Positions 60,301 to 62,337 of a stretch of 62,337 nt of DNA are shown here, one piece after another. A program made the position numbers and the translations under genes. Under the pieces are notes generated by a model. The model made no database searches. It was not told the origin of the DNA and was given only the letters and a program-made list of their open reading frames with translations. Each line of letters begins with the position of its first letter. Position 1 is the first letter of the stretch. Location: the NCBI GenBank assembly GCA_905221605.1, contig CAJNDS010002840.1, forward strand, positions 70,181 through 132,517. Reading direction: 5' to 3'. This DNA comes from Symbiodinium natans. Taxonomy: Eukaryota; Sar; Dinophyceae; Suessiales; Symbiodiniaceae.

Positions 60301-62002
60301 CTAAACCCCTAAACCCCTAAACCCTTAAACCTTACACCCGAAGACCCCCTGGCACCTGGTTCAGCGCCTCTGTCGACACTCCGCCCGGGCTGCCAACCAT
60401 CTCCACGAAGCGTCCGCCGTAGTAAGGCAGAAGCATGAACAGAGCACCTGGGCTTTAGGGCTTATAGGGTTTAGGGTTTAGGGTTTAGGATTATAGGGTT
60501 TAGGGTTTAGGGTTTAGGGTTTAGGATTTAGGGGGCTTTGGGTTTAGGATTTAGGGTTTAGGGTTTAAGGCGGTTTTAGGTTCCGGACGCAGCCCTGAAT
60601 GCCCTAAACCCCAAGAGCCACAGCCCTACAGACTCTTAAAGCAGGACGTGCACAAACCCTAAACCCTAAACCTAAAACCCATCACCCCAGAGCTGCACCT
60701 TGACCCTATAGATTGTCCAGAAGTGCAAACACCCTCAATTAAACCCCCCAAAGCTTAGTTGCTGAGTTCATAAGGCCCAAAAAATTGTACACTTTCAGTT
60801 CTATAGGGGATTGTAGTATCTCAGAAAGTGTAAAGTGTACTCACTCAGCCACTAAGCAAGCTCTAAAGCTCAAAGAACCCTACCTCCATAGGGAGTACTT
60901 GGGCCTTGGAGTACCTCCTTTACAGGGACTTTTGGGCCCAAGTATACAGTAATGTGGTACATGGACCCTTACTTGGAGGTTCATGGTACTTGTTAACGAA
61001 CTATAGCTGTACTAATAATAACAGTACTTATAACCATATTAGGGCAGTTAAGGGGCTTAGAAGTGGGTTATAAGTACAGTTGTAACTAAACCCTAAACCT
61101 TAAACCCTGAACCCTGAACCCTAACCCCTAACCCCCCCCCCCCCCCCCCCTTCAAGAAGCCCAGGTGCTGTTGAGATAGAGGCTGAAGGTCGCAGGAACC
61201 AGGATCTTGTGCTCGCTCGCTGCCAGCTTGAAAATTTTGCCTCGCCCAAACAGTGTTTAGGGTTTAGGGCGTAGGGTTTTTTGGGTTTAGGGTTTTTAAG
61301 GTTTAGGGTAGCTTCTTGGGTTTAGGGTTGCAAGCATAGAAGTTAAGGGTTCTTGGCGATGTAGGGTGTGCGAATTCCTTTTGGAGTCTTTTGGCTCTCC
61401 GGCAAAAACAATTGCAAGGCTCTGTCTGCAAGAGGTTCCCCATAATTTGCTCAGACTCAGCCCGTTGCTGTTATGGCTTAGGGTTTAGGGTTTAGGGCGT
61501 TCAGGGTTTTGGGTTTAGGCGGTTTAGGGCTTTAGTATGTATGCCCAGAGCCAGGCAAGGGACAAGGGATGCTTCATTGGGTCACTTGGGTTCCGGGGGC
61601 TTCTTGTCAGCCCTCTGAACCCTGAAGCCCTTCCGACTCTTGGAGGGCCTGACTGCTCTCTCCATCAAGCTAGGGGCTTGTGGGCCTTGAGGATGGTTCA
61701 GGGTATAGGGCACGGTGCAGAATGTGACAGCTGAATGCTTTCACCACCGTGAGCACCAAACGGTGCCCAACCGTCACAAATCGGATCCCGATTTGGTTTA
61801 GGGTCCATCACTCCCTAAAACCTAAACTCTAAAACCCTAAACCCTAAACCCTAAACCGCTAAACCCTAAACCCTAAAACCTAAACCCTAAACCCTAGACC
61901 CTAAACCCTAAATAACCTAAAGTCCAGGTCACCAGTGGGTGTGTTCTTCTGTGCGAGGAACGCGCCCACGAGGATGGACACACCAGATATTGCAATGATC
62001 AC
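16527..62002 (-). CDS. ABCB-type half ABC transporter, 33 exons, 5' end open
   Basis: Membrane exporter subunit of the ABCB/TAP-like group: one six-helix transmembrane domain followed by one ATP-binding domain, expected to work as a dimer. Exons read on the minus strand: 61933-62002, 61169-61240, 60356-60447, 59894-59951, 59656-59708, 59305-59359, 58970-58998, 58350-58421, 57425-57472, 56960-57032, 54166-54263, 53816-53884, 53697-53742, 53365-53432, 52864-52894, 51807-51877, 50466-50510, 49402-49438, 49010-49062, 48146-48223, 47319-47348, 46478-46531, 46129-46188, 45962-46010, 45563-45600, 44747-44786, 43647-43675, 43312-43350, 19454-19498, 19014-19058, 17653-17697, 16984-17049, 16527-16568. 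They total about 1800 nt (600 codons with the stop) and every junction keeps phase. About 24 introns start GC and 8 start GT; all end AG. A short exon may be missing between 58970 and 58421, and a few ends could shift by 3 nt. Substrate and organelle are unknown. The start codon lies beyond the window. Confidence 0.92.
16780..16934 (-). repeat. 155-bp C-rich tract
   Basis: C-runs of 6-20 broken by single T (plus strand), in the intron between ABC exons 33 and 32. A G-rich counterpart lies at 15677-15787. Gly- and Pro-rich open frames here are artefacts. Confidence 0.95.
17062..17175 (+). mobile_element. family H element (GTTTCCGACATTGGGGGTACC type)
   Basis: Repeat with consensus TTTCCGACATTGGGGGTACC at one end and TCGTAAACCCCCATGTG at the other, found also at 14634-14735 and 20340-20425 (reverse), 24640-24735, 28585-28682 and 40530-40655. 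It sits in the intron between ABC exons 32 and 31. Confidence 0.75.
17221..17400. mobile_element. inverted-repeat element with three internal 35-bp repeats
   Basis: Ends GACTACCCTAAGG and CCTTAGGGTAGC form a terminal inverted repeat. Inside, a unit beginning GGTAGTATACTAGAATCCCC is repeated at 17261, 17297 and 17332 (period 35-36). It is the only copy seen in the window and lies in the same ABC intron as 17062-17175 and 17478-17577. Confidence 0.75.
17478..17577. mobile_element. family F element (GGTCCATGTACC type)
   Basis: Terminal inverted repeat around GTCTATGTACC / GGTACATGGACC with inner ATACTTGGGCC / GGGTCCCAAGTAT. Sister copies at 5984-6086, 8374-8440 (short) and 60885-60973. Confidence 0.75.
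18660..18975. repeat. facing telomere-like arrays in ABC intron
   Basis: TTTAGGG array 18682-18738 meets degenerate and then regular CCCTAAA (18740-18970), ending 39 nt from ABC exon 30. Confidence 0.93.
19613..19727. mobile_element. family D element (GGGGCCTGAATAATTAGAAT type)
   Basis: GGGGCCTAAATAAGTAAAAT ... AGTACTATTCGTAATGCTTC with an enlarged G-run. Confidence 0.7.
19730..19930 (-). CDS. coding-like segment, unassigned
   Basis: An open minus-strand frame reads THMILVLGKSDEDSTGSSGT and then SAFVIHATPLDVLEEQVVRL. Amino-acid composition looks protein-like and the segment ends where a GGGGCC(T/C)TAATAATTAG-type element begins (19613-19727). It lies only 230 bp upstream of ABC exon 29 but does not fit the transporter sequence, since exon 29 joins exon 28 directly. 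Function unknown. Confidence 0.3.
20990..22450. repeat. diverged tandem duplication of a 1.1-kb block
   Basis: 20,995-21,185 and 22,097-22,265 share TGATCAGTGTTCATCT, GTGAGGCTGGTGAGGT, TGCATCCGACGGCACTGTGC and CAGCTGCAAAAGCGA; 21,575-21,640 and 22,385-22,445 share GACA(C/T)CCCTTCTG(C/T)TGGCT. A family C element is present in only one spacer. Confidence 0.75.
21875..21987. mobile_element. family C element
   Basis: CTTGGAGGTTCACGGGTAGT ... AACTACCTATGAACCTCCAA, then GTAG: both arms intact. Confidence 0.85.
22550..24220 (-). CDS. unassigned coding-like islands after PARG
   Basis: Minus-strand islands flanked by AG acceptors and GC/GT donors: about 24150-24215 (ILGDMIRLWECATHR), 23708-23810 (DIALPPDQALQ, then RRALHEMHKEALDKFRKDSL, GC donor), 23515-23582 (VIEVTPHRLRFAVTWRRAME), 22985-23035 (TLDPDKHPMVNPRVHG) and 22553-22615 (LRVFRKKLPKFQAPYPTPR with AG|GTAAAG donor). 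The 23.7 kb segment resembles the helical H..A...A...F region of guanylate-binding proteins, but this is weak. They lie downstream of the PARG stop and still inside the ABC intron. They may form a second nested gene or be intron sequence. Confidence 0.35.
23600..24103. repeat. three telomere-like arrays
   Basis: TTTAGGG 23605-23672, CCCTAAA 23850-23922 and CCCTAAA 24024-24102, bounding the coding-like island at 23.7-23.8 kb. Confidence 0.93.
24235..24314. mobile_element. family A element, internally diverged
   Basis: GGATGGTCCCCCTTACACTAAC at the left and GATATAAGGGAGAACATCCC at the right; the right arm has lost the CTGTTAGT part. Confidence 0.7.
24506..24615. mobile_element. family D element
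   Basis: AATATACGGGCCTAAATAAT ... GGAATACTATTAGTAATTAC. Confidence 0.75.
25473..25530 (-). repeat. TACACCC variant array
   Basis: Seven CCCTACA units followed by CCCTAAA. The same variant recurs at 57306-57340. Confidence 0.9.
25573..31769 (-). CDS. poly(ADP-ribose) glycohydrolase (PARG-like), partial model
   Basis: PARG hydrolyses ribose-ribose bonds of poly(ADP-ribose). Readable exons: 31721-31769 (FVLMAVLLYF, matching the helical region before the catalytic domain), possibly 31260-31330, 30853-30899 (FCPVEMQLETG), 29976-30031 (ADFANQYIGGGVL, the macrodomain GGG loop), about 29856-29943 (NECMI....FRW), about 28860-28880 (EVALDA), 28698-28775 (GNFQYAGEQIQREVQ), 28206-28250 (KCCAALVPEEE), 27483-27556 (VTGLWGCGAFGG, the PARG hallmark), 27007-27035, 26272-26368 (VFCPFDQ) and 25573-25628 (RYLLDKLKERNGST then TGA). 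Phases fit for most junctions downstream of 28880. The VQEE catalytic segment expected after GGGVL is not found, and the frame changes there. N-terminal exons were not resolved. The whole gene lies within one intron of the ABC transporter, same strand. Confidence 0.82.
26160..26271. mobile_element. family D element abutting a PARG donor site
   Basis: ACATAGGGGCCTTAATAATT ... GTATTTATTCCGACCCCCCA, then AATTAGG. Its end touches the GC donor after exon 26272-26368. Confidence 0.8.
26750..26876. mobile_element. family C element in PARG intron
   Basis: CACTTAGAGGTTCAATTGGG ... CAACTAACCCTGTGCCTCCC, then AGTAG. Confidence 0.75.
27188..27308. mobile_element. family B element
   Basis: CTACTTGCTTAAGAACTC ... 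GGGTTCTTGAGCAATTCGTAG, with the TATACTACCCTTATAAGG core shared by the family. In a PARG intron. Confidence 0.75.
27722..27817. mobile_element. family A element
   Basis: CCCCCCTTATACGAACAGTC...GGACTGTTAGAAAAAGGGG, ending AACATCCC; in the PARG intron between the WGCGAFGG exon and the exon ending at 28206. Confidence 0.8.
29003..29099. mobile_element. family C element
   Basis: CTACTTGGAGGTTCAGGGTA ... TAGCCCTATCCTTCAAGTAG. It adjoins a TTTAGGG array. Confidence 0.7.
29403..29512. mobile_element. family B element
   Basis: CTACCATTTCCTTAAGAGCC ... GGGGGTTCTTAAGAAAAAAT, then AGTAG, core CCCCCTATAAGGAAGAGTAT. Confidence 0.75.
29856..30031 (-). pseudogene. PARG catalytic-loop region with apparent deletion
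   Basis: Minus-strand frame 1 reads DFANQYIGGGVL to 29976. From 29943 a different frame reads HANECMIQLVPSG and, further on, KGMAPFRW, which matches PARG sequence normally about 25 residues after the VQEEIRF segment. Only about 32 nt separate the two matches, too short for an intron, and no GxGxVQEE coding is present in any frame. Either this copy has lost its catalytic glutamates, or the assembly has collapsed here. It is labelled pseudogene for this segment only; the rest of the gene looks conserved. Confidence 0.45.
32442..32606. repeat. three tandem 55-bp repeats
   Basis: Units beginning AGGACAACTT at 32442, 32498 and 32552, each followed by CTTACTCTTAT and ACTTACAGTACACTT. AT-rich, unlike the surroundings. 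Confidence 0.85.
34283..34385 (+). mobile_element. family G element
   Basis: GTAACCTAGGAATAGAAAGG ... AAGGGCCTACTCGGGGTCC, with one CCTAAACC motif. Confidence 0.75.
34554..35265. repeat. cluster of TTTAGGG, CCCCTAAA and TTTAGGGG arrays
   Basis: 34554-34680 TTTAGGG; 34905-35005 CCCCTAAA; 35130-35265 TTTAGGGG, separated by short unassigned sequence. Confidence 0.92.
36849..37083. mobile_element. inverted-repeat element with three 61-bp internal repeats
   Basis: GGGGTAGGTTTG and CAAACCTACCCC at the ends; units starting CTTTGTAAGGATTACC (36893), CTTGGTAGGGATTACAT (36954) and CTTTGTAAGGATTGCAT (37015). Confidence 0.75.
37259..37588. repeat. 330-bp direct duplication, copy 1
   Basis: Appears identical at an offset of 733 bp to 37992-38321, ending in a CA microsatellite in both. 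The two copies give the same short minus-strand open frame; no family recognised. Confidence 0.9.
37992..38321. repeat. 330-bp direct duplication, copy 2
   Basis: See copy 1. Near identity implies a recent duplication or an assembly artefact. The CA tract is longer in this copy. Confidence 0.9.
38690..38885. mobile_element. CCAGGATGGGCT element with telomere-like array inside
   Basis: Ends CCCAGGATGGGCT (38688) and AGCCCGTCCTGGG (38872) form an inverted repeat; the interior is an 18-unit TTTAGGG array. A 55-bp sister copy without array is at 16331-16385 (CCAGGATGGGCT...AGCCCATCCTGG). Confidence 0.75.
41525..42012 (+). repeat. long degenerate TTTAGGGG/TTTGGGGG array
   Basis: About 490 bp, the longest G-rich tract here, with units of 7-9 bases mixing TTTAGGG, TTTAGGGG and TTTGGGGG. 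Confidence 0.95.
42836..42948. mobile_element. family C element
   Basis: TACTTGGAGGTTCATGGGTA ... ATGCACCGTCAAGTAGG, core ACTTATAACAGGTTATAACC. Confidence 0.8.
43312..49438 (-). CDS. ABC transporter exons 18-28 (ATP-binding domain to Walker B)
   Basis: Exon 18 reads VEFQNVSFSYVT and exon 19 PDQQVLKNVSF, the A-loop region. Exon 20 (48146-48223) carries Walker A as GQSGSGKSS. Exons 21-23 give EGSVKIDDVD, YLRSHIAVVSQ (Q-loop) and EPILFAISARENIAFG. Exons 24-25 encode the helical subdomain (EAAKLANCC, HGFIADFTDGY). Exon 26 gives VGERGIQLSG and exon 27 GQKQRVAIAR, together the LSGGQKQR signature. Exon 28 gives SILLLDE, Walker B with its catalytic glutamate. All ATPase residues are intact, so nothing here suggests a pseudogene. 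Each motif sits in its own mini-exon of 29-78 nt. Confidence 0.95.
43700..43815. mobile_element. family B element, degenerate or nested
   Basis: Two left ends in a row (TTGCTTAAGAACCCC at about 43687 and AATTGCTTAAGACCCCC at 43713), a TGAGGGTAATGTATGGAT core and a weak right end; adjoins ABC exon 27. Confidence 0.5.
46229..46326. mobile_element. family A element in ABC intron
   Basis: GATGTTCCCCCTTATACTAA ... GACTGCTAAGTATAAGGGGG, then ACATCCCA. With an adjoining CCCTAAA array it makes up most of the 289-nt intron between ABC exons 23 and 22. Confidence 0.85.
47040..47280 (-). repeat. CCCTAAAA/CCCTAAA array in ABC intron
   Basis: 8-mers then 7-mers, interrupted once by an opposite-strand TTTAGGG unit at 47194; ends about 40 nt from ABC exon 21. 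Confidence 0.95.
47618..47712. mobile_element. family J element (GGTTCTTAGTAGGGAATGAG type)
   Basis: GGTCTCAGTAGGGAGTGAGG ... CCTCATTCCCTACTAAGAAC, then C. Sister copy at 48780-48885. Confidence 0.8.
47764..47872. mobile_element. family C element
   Basis: CTTGAAGGTTCATATGGGTA ... CATGACTCATAACCCTACTT; the right arm then runs into a CCCTAAA array. Confidence 0.7.
48010..48115. mobile_element. family B element next to the Walker A exon
   Basis: CTACCATTCGCTGAAGAGCC ... GGGTTTCTTAAGCAAACAGT, then AG; ends 30 nt from ABC exon 20. Confidence 0.8.
48251..48449. mobile_element. family J-like element swollen by a microsatellite
   Basis: Ends TTACTGTTGGTTAGCAAAGG and GCGAACCAACAGTAA form an inverted repeat; the interior is AT/ATAA microsatellite (48285-48390). 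It lies 30 nt upstream of the Walker A exon. Confidence 0.65.
48780..48885. mobile_element. family J element
   Basis: CTGGTTCTTCGTAGGGAAAT ... CCTTCCCTACTCAGAACCAG; in the intron between ABC exons 20 and 19. Confidence 0.8.
50008..50170. mobile_element. family C element with an internal telomere-like array
   Basis: Both arms are intact (TTGGAGGTTCATGGGTAG and CCCGTGAACCTTCAAGTA), but 50054-50102 inside the core is a TTTAGGG-type array absent from other copies. A further right arm occurs at 50432-50458 after a CCCCTAAA array. Confidence 0.8.
50170..50785. repeat. facing CCCCTAAA and TTTTAGGG arrays around an exon
   Basis: CCCCTAAAA units 50180-50425 and GGGTTTTA units 50535-50785 flank ABC exon 17 (50466-50510) in opposite orientation. 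Confidence 0.95.
50466..54263 (-). CDS. ABC transporter exons 11-17 (TM helices 5-6 and linker)
   Basis: Exon 11 (54166-54263) encodes ASETFGNLRTVRAFSSGEK, the strongly conserved intracellular loop before helix 5. Exon 12 (53816-53884; its start is the least certain) reads LGCRKPLFVLS. Exon 13 encodes VGMLFFIAFTIVLRYG, exon 14 ATLVHNNEMTSGQLISFILY, exon 15 VSLSGSVAML and exon 16 SFASAIGATVKIFEIIDREP, the end of helix 6 and entry to the linker. Exon 17 is the 15-codon linker with EPADCRGK. The intron at 53743-53815 is only 73 nt and is largely telomere-like repeat. Spacing against TAP-type transporters is conserved residue for residue in the stretches I compared. Confidence 0.9.
50908..51030. 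mobile_element. family B element
   Basis: CTACTAATTGCTTAAGAACC ... GGGCTTCTTAAGCAACTAGT, then AG; contains a C-run and an A-run. Confidence 0.85.
51246..51405. mobile_element. family B element with internal tandem duplication
   Basis: Same ends as the copy at 50908; the core AGACTATTCTTCCTTGTAAG ... GGATTATTATTTCTTA is present twice in tandem. Confidence 0.8.
51471..51574 (+). mobile_element. family G element
   Basis: GTAGCCAAGGAATAAAAGGG ... AAGGGCCTACTCCGGGTCC, with CCCCAACCCTAA in the middle. The target-like string GGTAGGCAGGACGG(C/T)(C/G) recurs on both sides. Confidence 0.75.
51944..52088. mobile_element. family I element (GGGTAGTTACATGG type)
   Basis: Terminal inverted repeat GGGTAGTTACATGGTCCC / GGGCCCATGTAACTACCC. 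Second copy at 52681-52806 with GGGCCCATTTAACTACCC; both lie in the intron region between ABC exons 16 and 15. Confidence 0.8.
52481..52567. mobile_element. family D element
   Basis: AATATAGGGGCCTGAATAAT ... GGTAATTATTTCCGACCCCC: the most compact copy. Confidence 0.8.
52681..52806. mobile_element. family I element
   Basis: GGGTAGTTACATGGTACC ... GGGCCCATTTAACTACCC; 58 nt from ABC exon 15. Confidence 0.8.
53440..53690. repeat. opposed arrays within one 264-nt ABC intron
   Basis: CCCTAAA(A) 53438-53528 next to exon 14 and TTGAGGG/TTTAGGG 53626-53685 next to exon 13; the transcript could fold on itself. Confidence 0.93.
55898..56047 (-). repeat. CCCCTAAA (8-mer) array
   Basis: About 17 perfect AAACCCCT units directly after the left end of a family J element (CTGGTTCTTAGTAGGGAATG at 55869). 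Confidence 0.96.
56960..62002 (-). CDS. ABC transporter exons 1-10 (N-terminus, TM helices 1-4)
   Basis: Exon 1 (61933-62002) encodes a hydrophobic stretch, VIIAISGVSILVGAFLAQ, and joins in phase to exon 2, which reads KIFKLAASEHKILVP. Exon 3 gives ALFMLLPYYGGRFVEMVG, the usual first-helix end. Exons 4-6 give VTAEIIVVAIASSLTSMIR, then LAGERIVCELRKQ (the intracellular-loop AGER..LR motif), then RALLRQEVAFFD, matching the conserved LRQ.v.FFD of this family. Exon 8 encodes NISIFLRSSASLLLSVIVML, exon 9 VTSWKLTLAML (family SWKLTL motif), and exon 10 SRRVSKKYQDE. The intron between exons 5 and 4 (59709-59893) is 185 nt and about half of it is a single repeat element. These exons are separated by telomere-like arrays and elements, not by other genes. 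Confidence 0.9.
57041..57146. mobile_element. family B element in ABC intron
   Basis: CTACTATTTGCTTAAGAACC ... GGGGTTCGTATGCACATAGT, then AG. It begins 9 nt beyond the start of ABC exon 10, so its end lies directly next to the acceptor. Confidence 0.85.
57283..57580 (-). repeat. CCCTAAA arrays around ABC exon 9
   Basis: 57283-57380 (with TACACCC units) and 57481-57578 lie on both sides of exon 9 (57425-57472). Confidence 0.95.
57774..57952. mobile_element. family B element, enlarged
   Basis: CTACGACTTGCTTCAGAACC ... GGGGGTTTTTAAGCAAGTAA, then TAG; the core is extended by a GTGTGT stretch. Confidence 0.65.
58010..58105. mobile_element. family D element
   Basis: TAGGGGCCCTTAATAATTAG ... ACACCATTGGTAACTATTTT. 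Confidence 0.7.
58211..58308. mobile_element. family B element, degenerate ends
   Basis: TTTTTCCTTAAGAACCCCCC ... GGGGGTTCTTAATTCGCAAA with the ATTGCCCCTATATTGAAGAA core; in the intron between ABC exons 9 and 8. Confidence 0.65.
59778..59875. mobile_element. family D element forming most of an ABC intron
   Basis: TAATGTAGGAGCCTGAATAC ... GTTTTAGAAATTATTCCC, inside the 185-nt intron between ABC exons 5 and 4. Confidence 0.75.
60025..60570. repeat. telomere-like arrays around ABC exon 3
   Basis: TTTAGGG/TTTAGGGG 60025-60133, CCCTAAA 60238-60340, TTTAGGG 60462-60572, enclosing exon 3 (60356-60447). Confidence 0.94.
60885..60973. mobile_element. family F element
   Basis: GGGAGTACTTGGGCC...GGGCCCAAGTATACAGTAATGTGGTACATGGACCC, matching the family F right half exactly. 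It lies in the ABC exon 3-2 intron and abuts a family C element at 60970. Confidence 0.7.
60973..61086. mobile_element. family C element, right arm replaced
   Basis: CTTGGAGGTTCATGGTACTT and the internal AGTGGGTTATAAGTACAGTT core; the right end runs into a CCCTAAA array. Confidence 0.6.
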
Positions 62003-62072
62003 CTCAGGCACCCTAAACCCTAAACCCTAAACCCTAAACCCTAAACCCTAAACCCTAAACCCTAAACTCTAA
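61820..62072 (-). repeat. CCCTAAA arrays around ABC exon 1
   Basis: 61835-61918 and 62010-62070, on either side of exon 1 (61933-62002). Confidence 0.94.
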
Positions 62073-62337
62073 ACCCCGAAGACAGGCTTCGAAACATGGA
62101 TCTTTGCACCTCTAGATCTGCATGGTCTGCCTAACGAAGAACCATTGCACCTTGGTCCTTAAGAGGGTTTACAACAGGGTTTAGGGTTTAGGGTTTAGGG
62201 TTTATAACAGGGGGTCATATAATCCTCATGAAGGAGTGTTAGTCTAAGGGGGAACATCCCAAATTTCACCTCGCAAACGGGGAATGTATCTAGTTGCATG
62301 GCGTATCTTGCCTTTTGAAGGGGCACAGGGGTGCACT
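62003..62337. other. 5' side of ABC exon 1: array and element
   Basis: A CCCTAAA array (62010-62070), about 90 bp of unassigned sequence, and a truncated GTTCCCCCTTATACTAACAG-family element whose left part is replaced by a telomere-like array. No further ABC exon recognised. Confidence 0.6.
62163..62261. mobile_element. truncated family A element carrying a telomere-like array
   Basis: Right half (GTTAGTCTAAGGGGGAACAT, then CCCA) is clear; the left half is replaced by a short TTTAGGG array bounded by ACAACAGGG and ATAACAGGG. Confidence 0.6.

Noticed and set aside
61582-61690. Minus-strand frame beginning MERAVRPSKSRKGFRV
   Set aside because: ABC exon 1 (61933) joins exon 2 (61240) in phase directly, so this basic frame lies in an intron.
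16527-62002. Two separate ABC transporter genes (62-43 kb and 19.5-16.5 kb)
   Set aside because: No second Walker A or membrane domain is seen before 19.5 kb, and the two halves complement each other exactly at DE|ATS in phase 0 with no overlap.

Overview
The window is nuclear DNA of a protist, most likely a dinoflagellate. The genes I can read are broken into exons of about 30-100 nt. They splice with mostly GC (sometimes GT, once probably GA) donors and AG acceptors that are nearly always followed by G. All of them lie on the minus strand. The introns are filled with short inverted-repeat elements and with hundreds of interstitial copies of the plant/alveolate telomere unit TTTAGGG and its variants. 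There are no bacterial-type operons, and most long open frames are repeat translations or intron sequence.

Layout in transcription order, from high to low coordinate: (1) 62,002 to 16,527 carries an ABCB-type half ABC transporter. I could thread 33 exons together with consistent phases, about 1.8 kb of coding sequence spread over 45.5 kb, open at the 5' end and finishing in a TGA. All NBD motifs are present: Walker A, Q-loop, LSGGQ, Walker B, D-loop and H-loop. (2) Its intron 28 (19,499-43,311) is about 24 kb long and holds, on the same strand, exons of a poly(ADP-ribose) glycohydrolase (PARG) with its own stop at 25,573. Some unassigned coding-like islands follow at 19.7-24.2 kb. (3) 14,734-14,871 is the last exon of a small gene with a Lys/Gly-rich tail. 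(4) 10,787 to 971 is a protein with two S1 RNA-binding domains and a Lys/Pro-rich linker; more exons are probable upstream to about 13.2 kb.

The non-coding part is the most unusual. At least ten families of 70-180 bp elements, each with its own terminal inverted repeat and present in 2-12 copies, sit in the introns. One intron can hold three different families, and some introns are little more than one element, which is the pattern expected of introner elements. Telomere-like arrays (TTTAGGG, TTTTAGGG, TTTAGGGG, TTTGGGG, TTAAGGG, TACACCC) occur in both orientations in nearly every intron. In several places they lie inside an element copy, in one case at a site where sister copies carry a single CCTAAACC-like seed. 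Poly-G/poly-C tracts and AT or GTAT microsatellites make up much of the rest.

The two points most in need of checking are the nesting of PARG inside the transporter (real or an assembly join) and the apparent loss of the catalytic QEE segment from that PARG.
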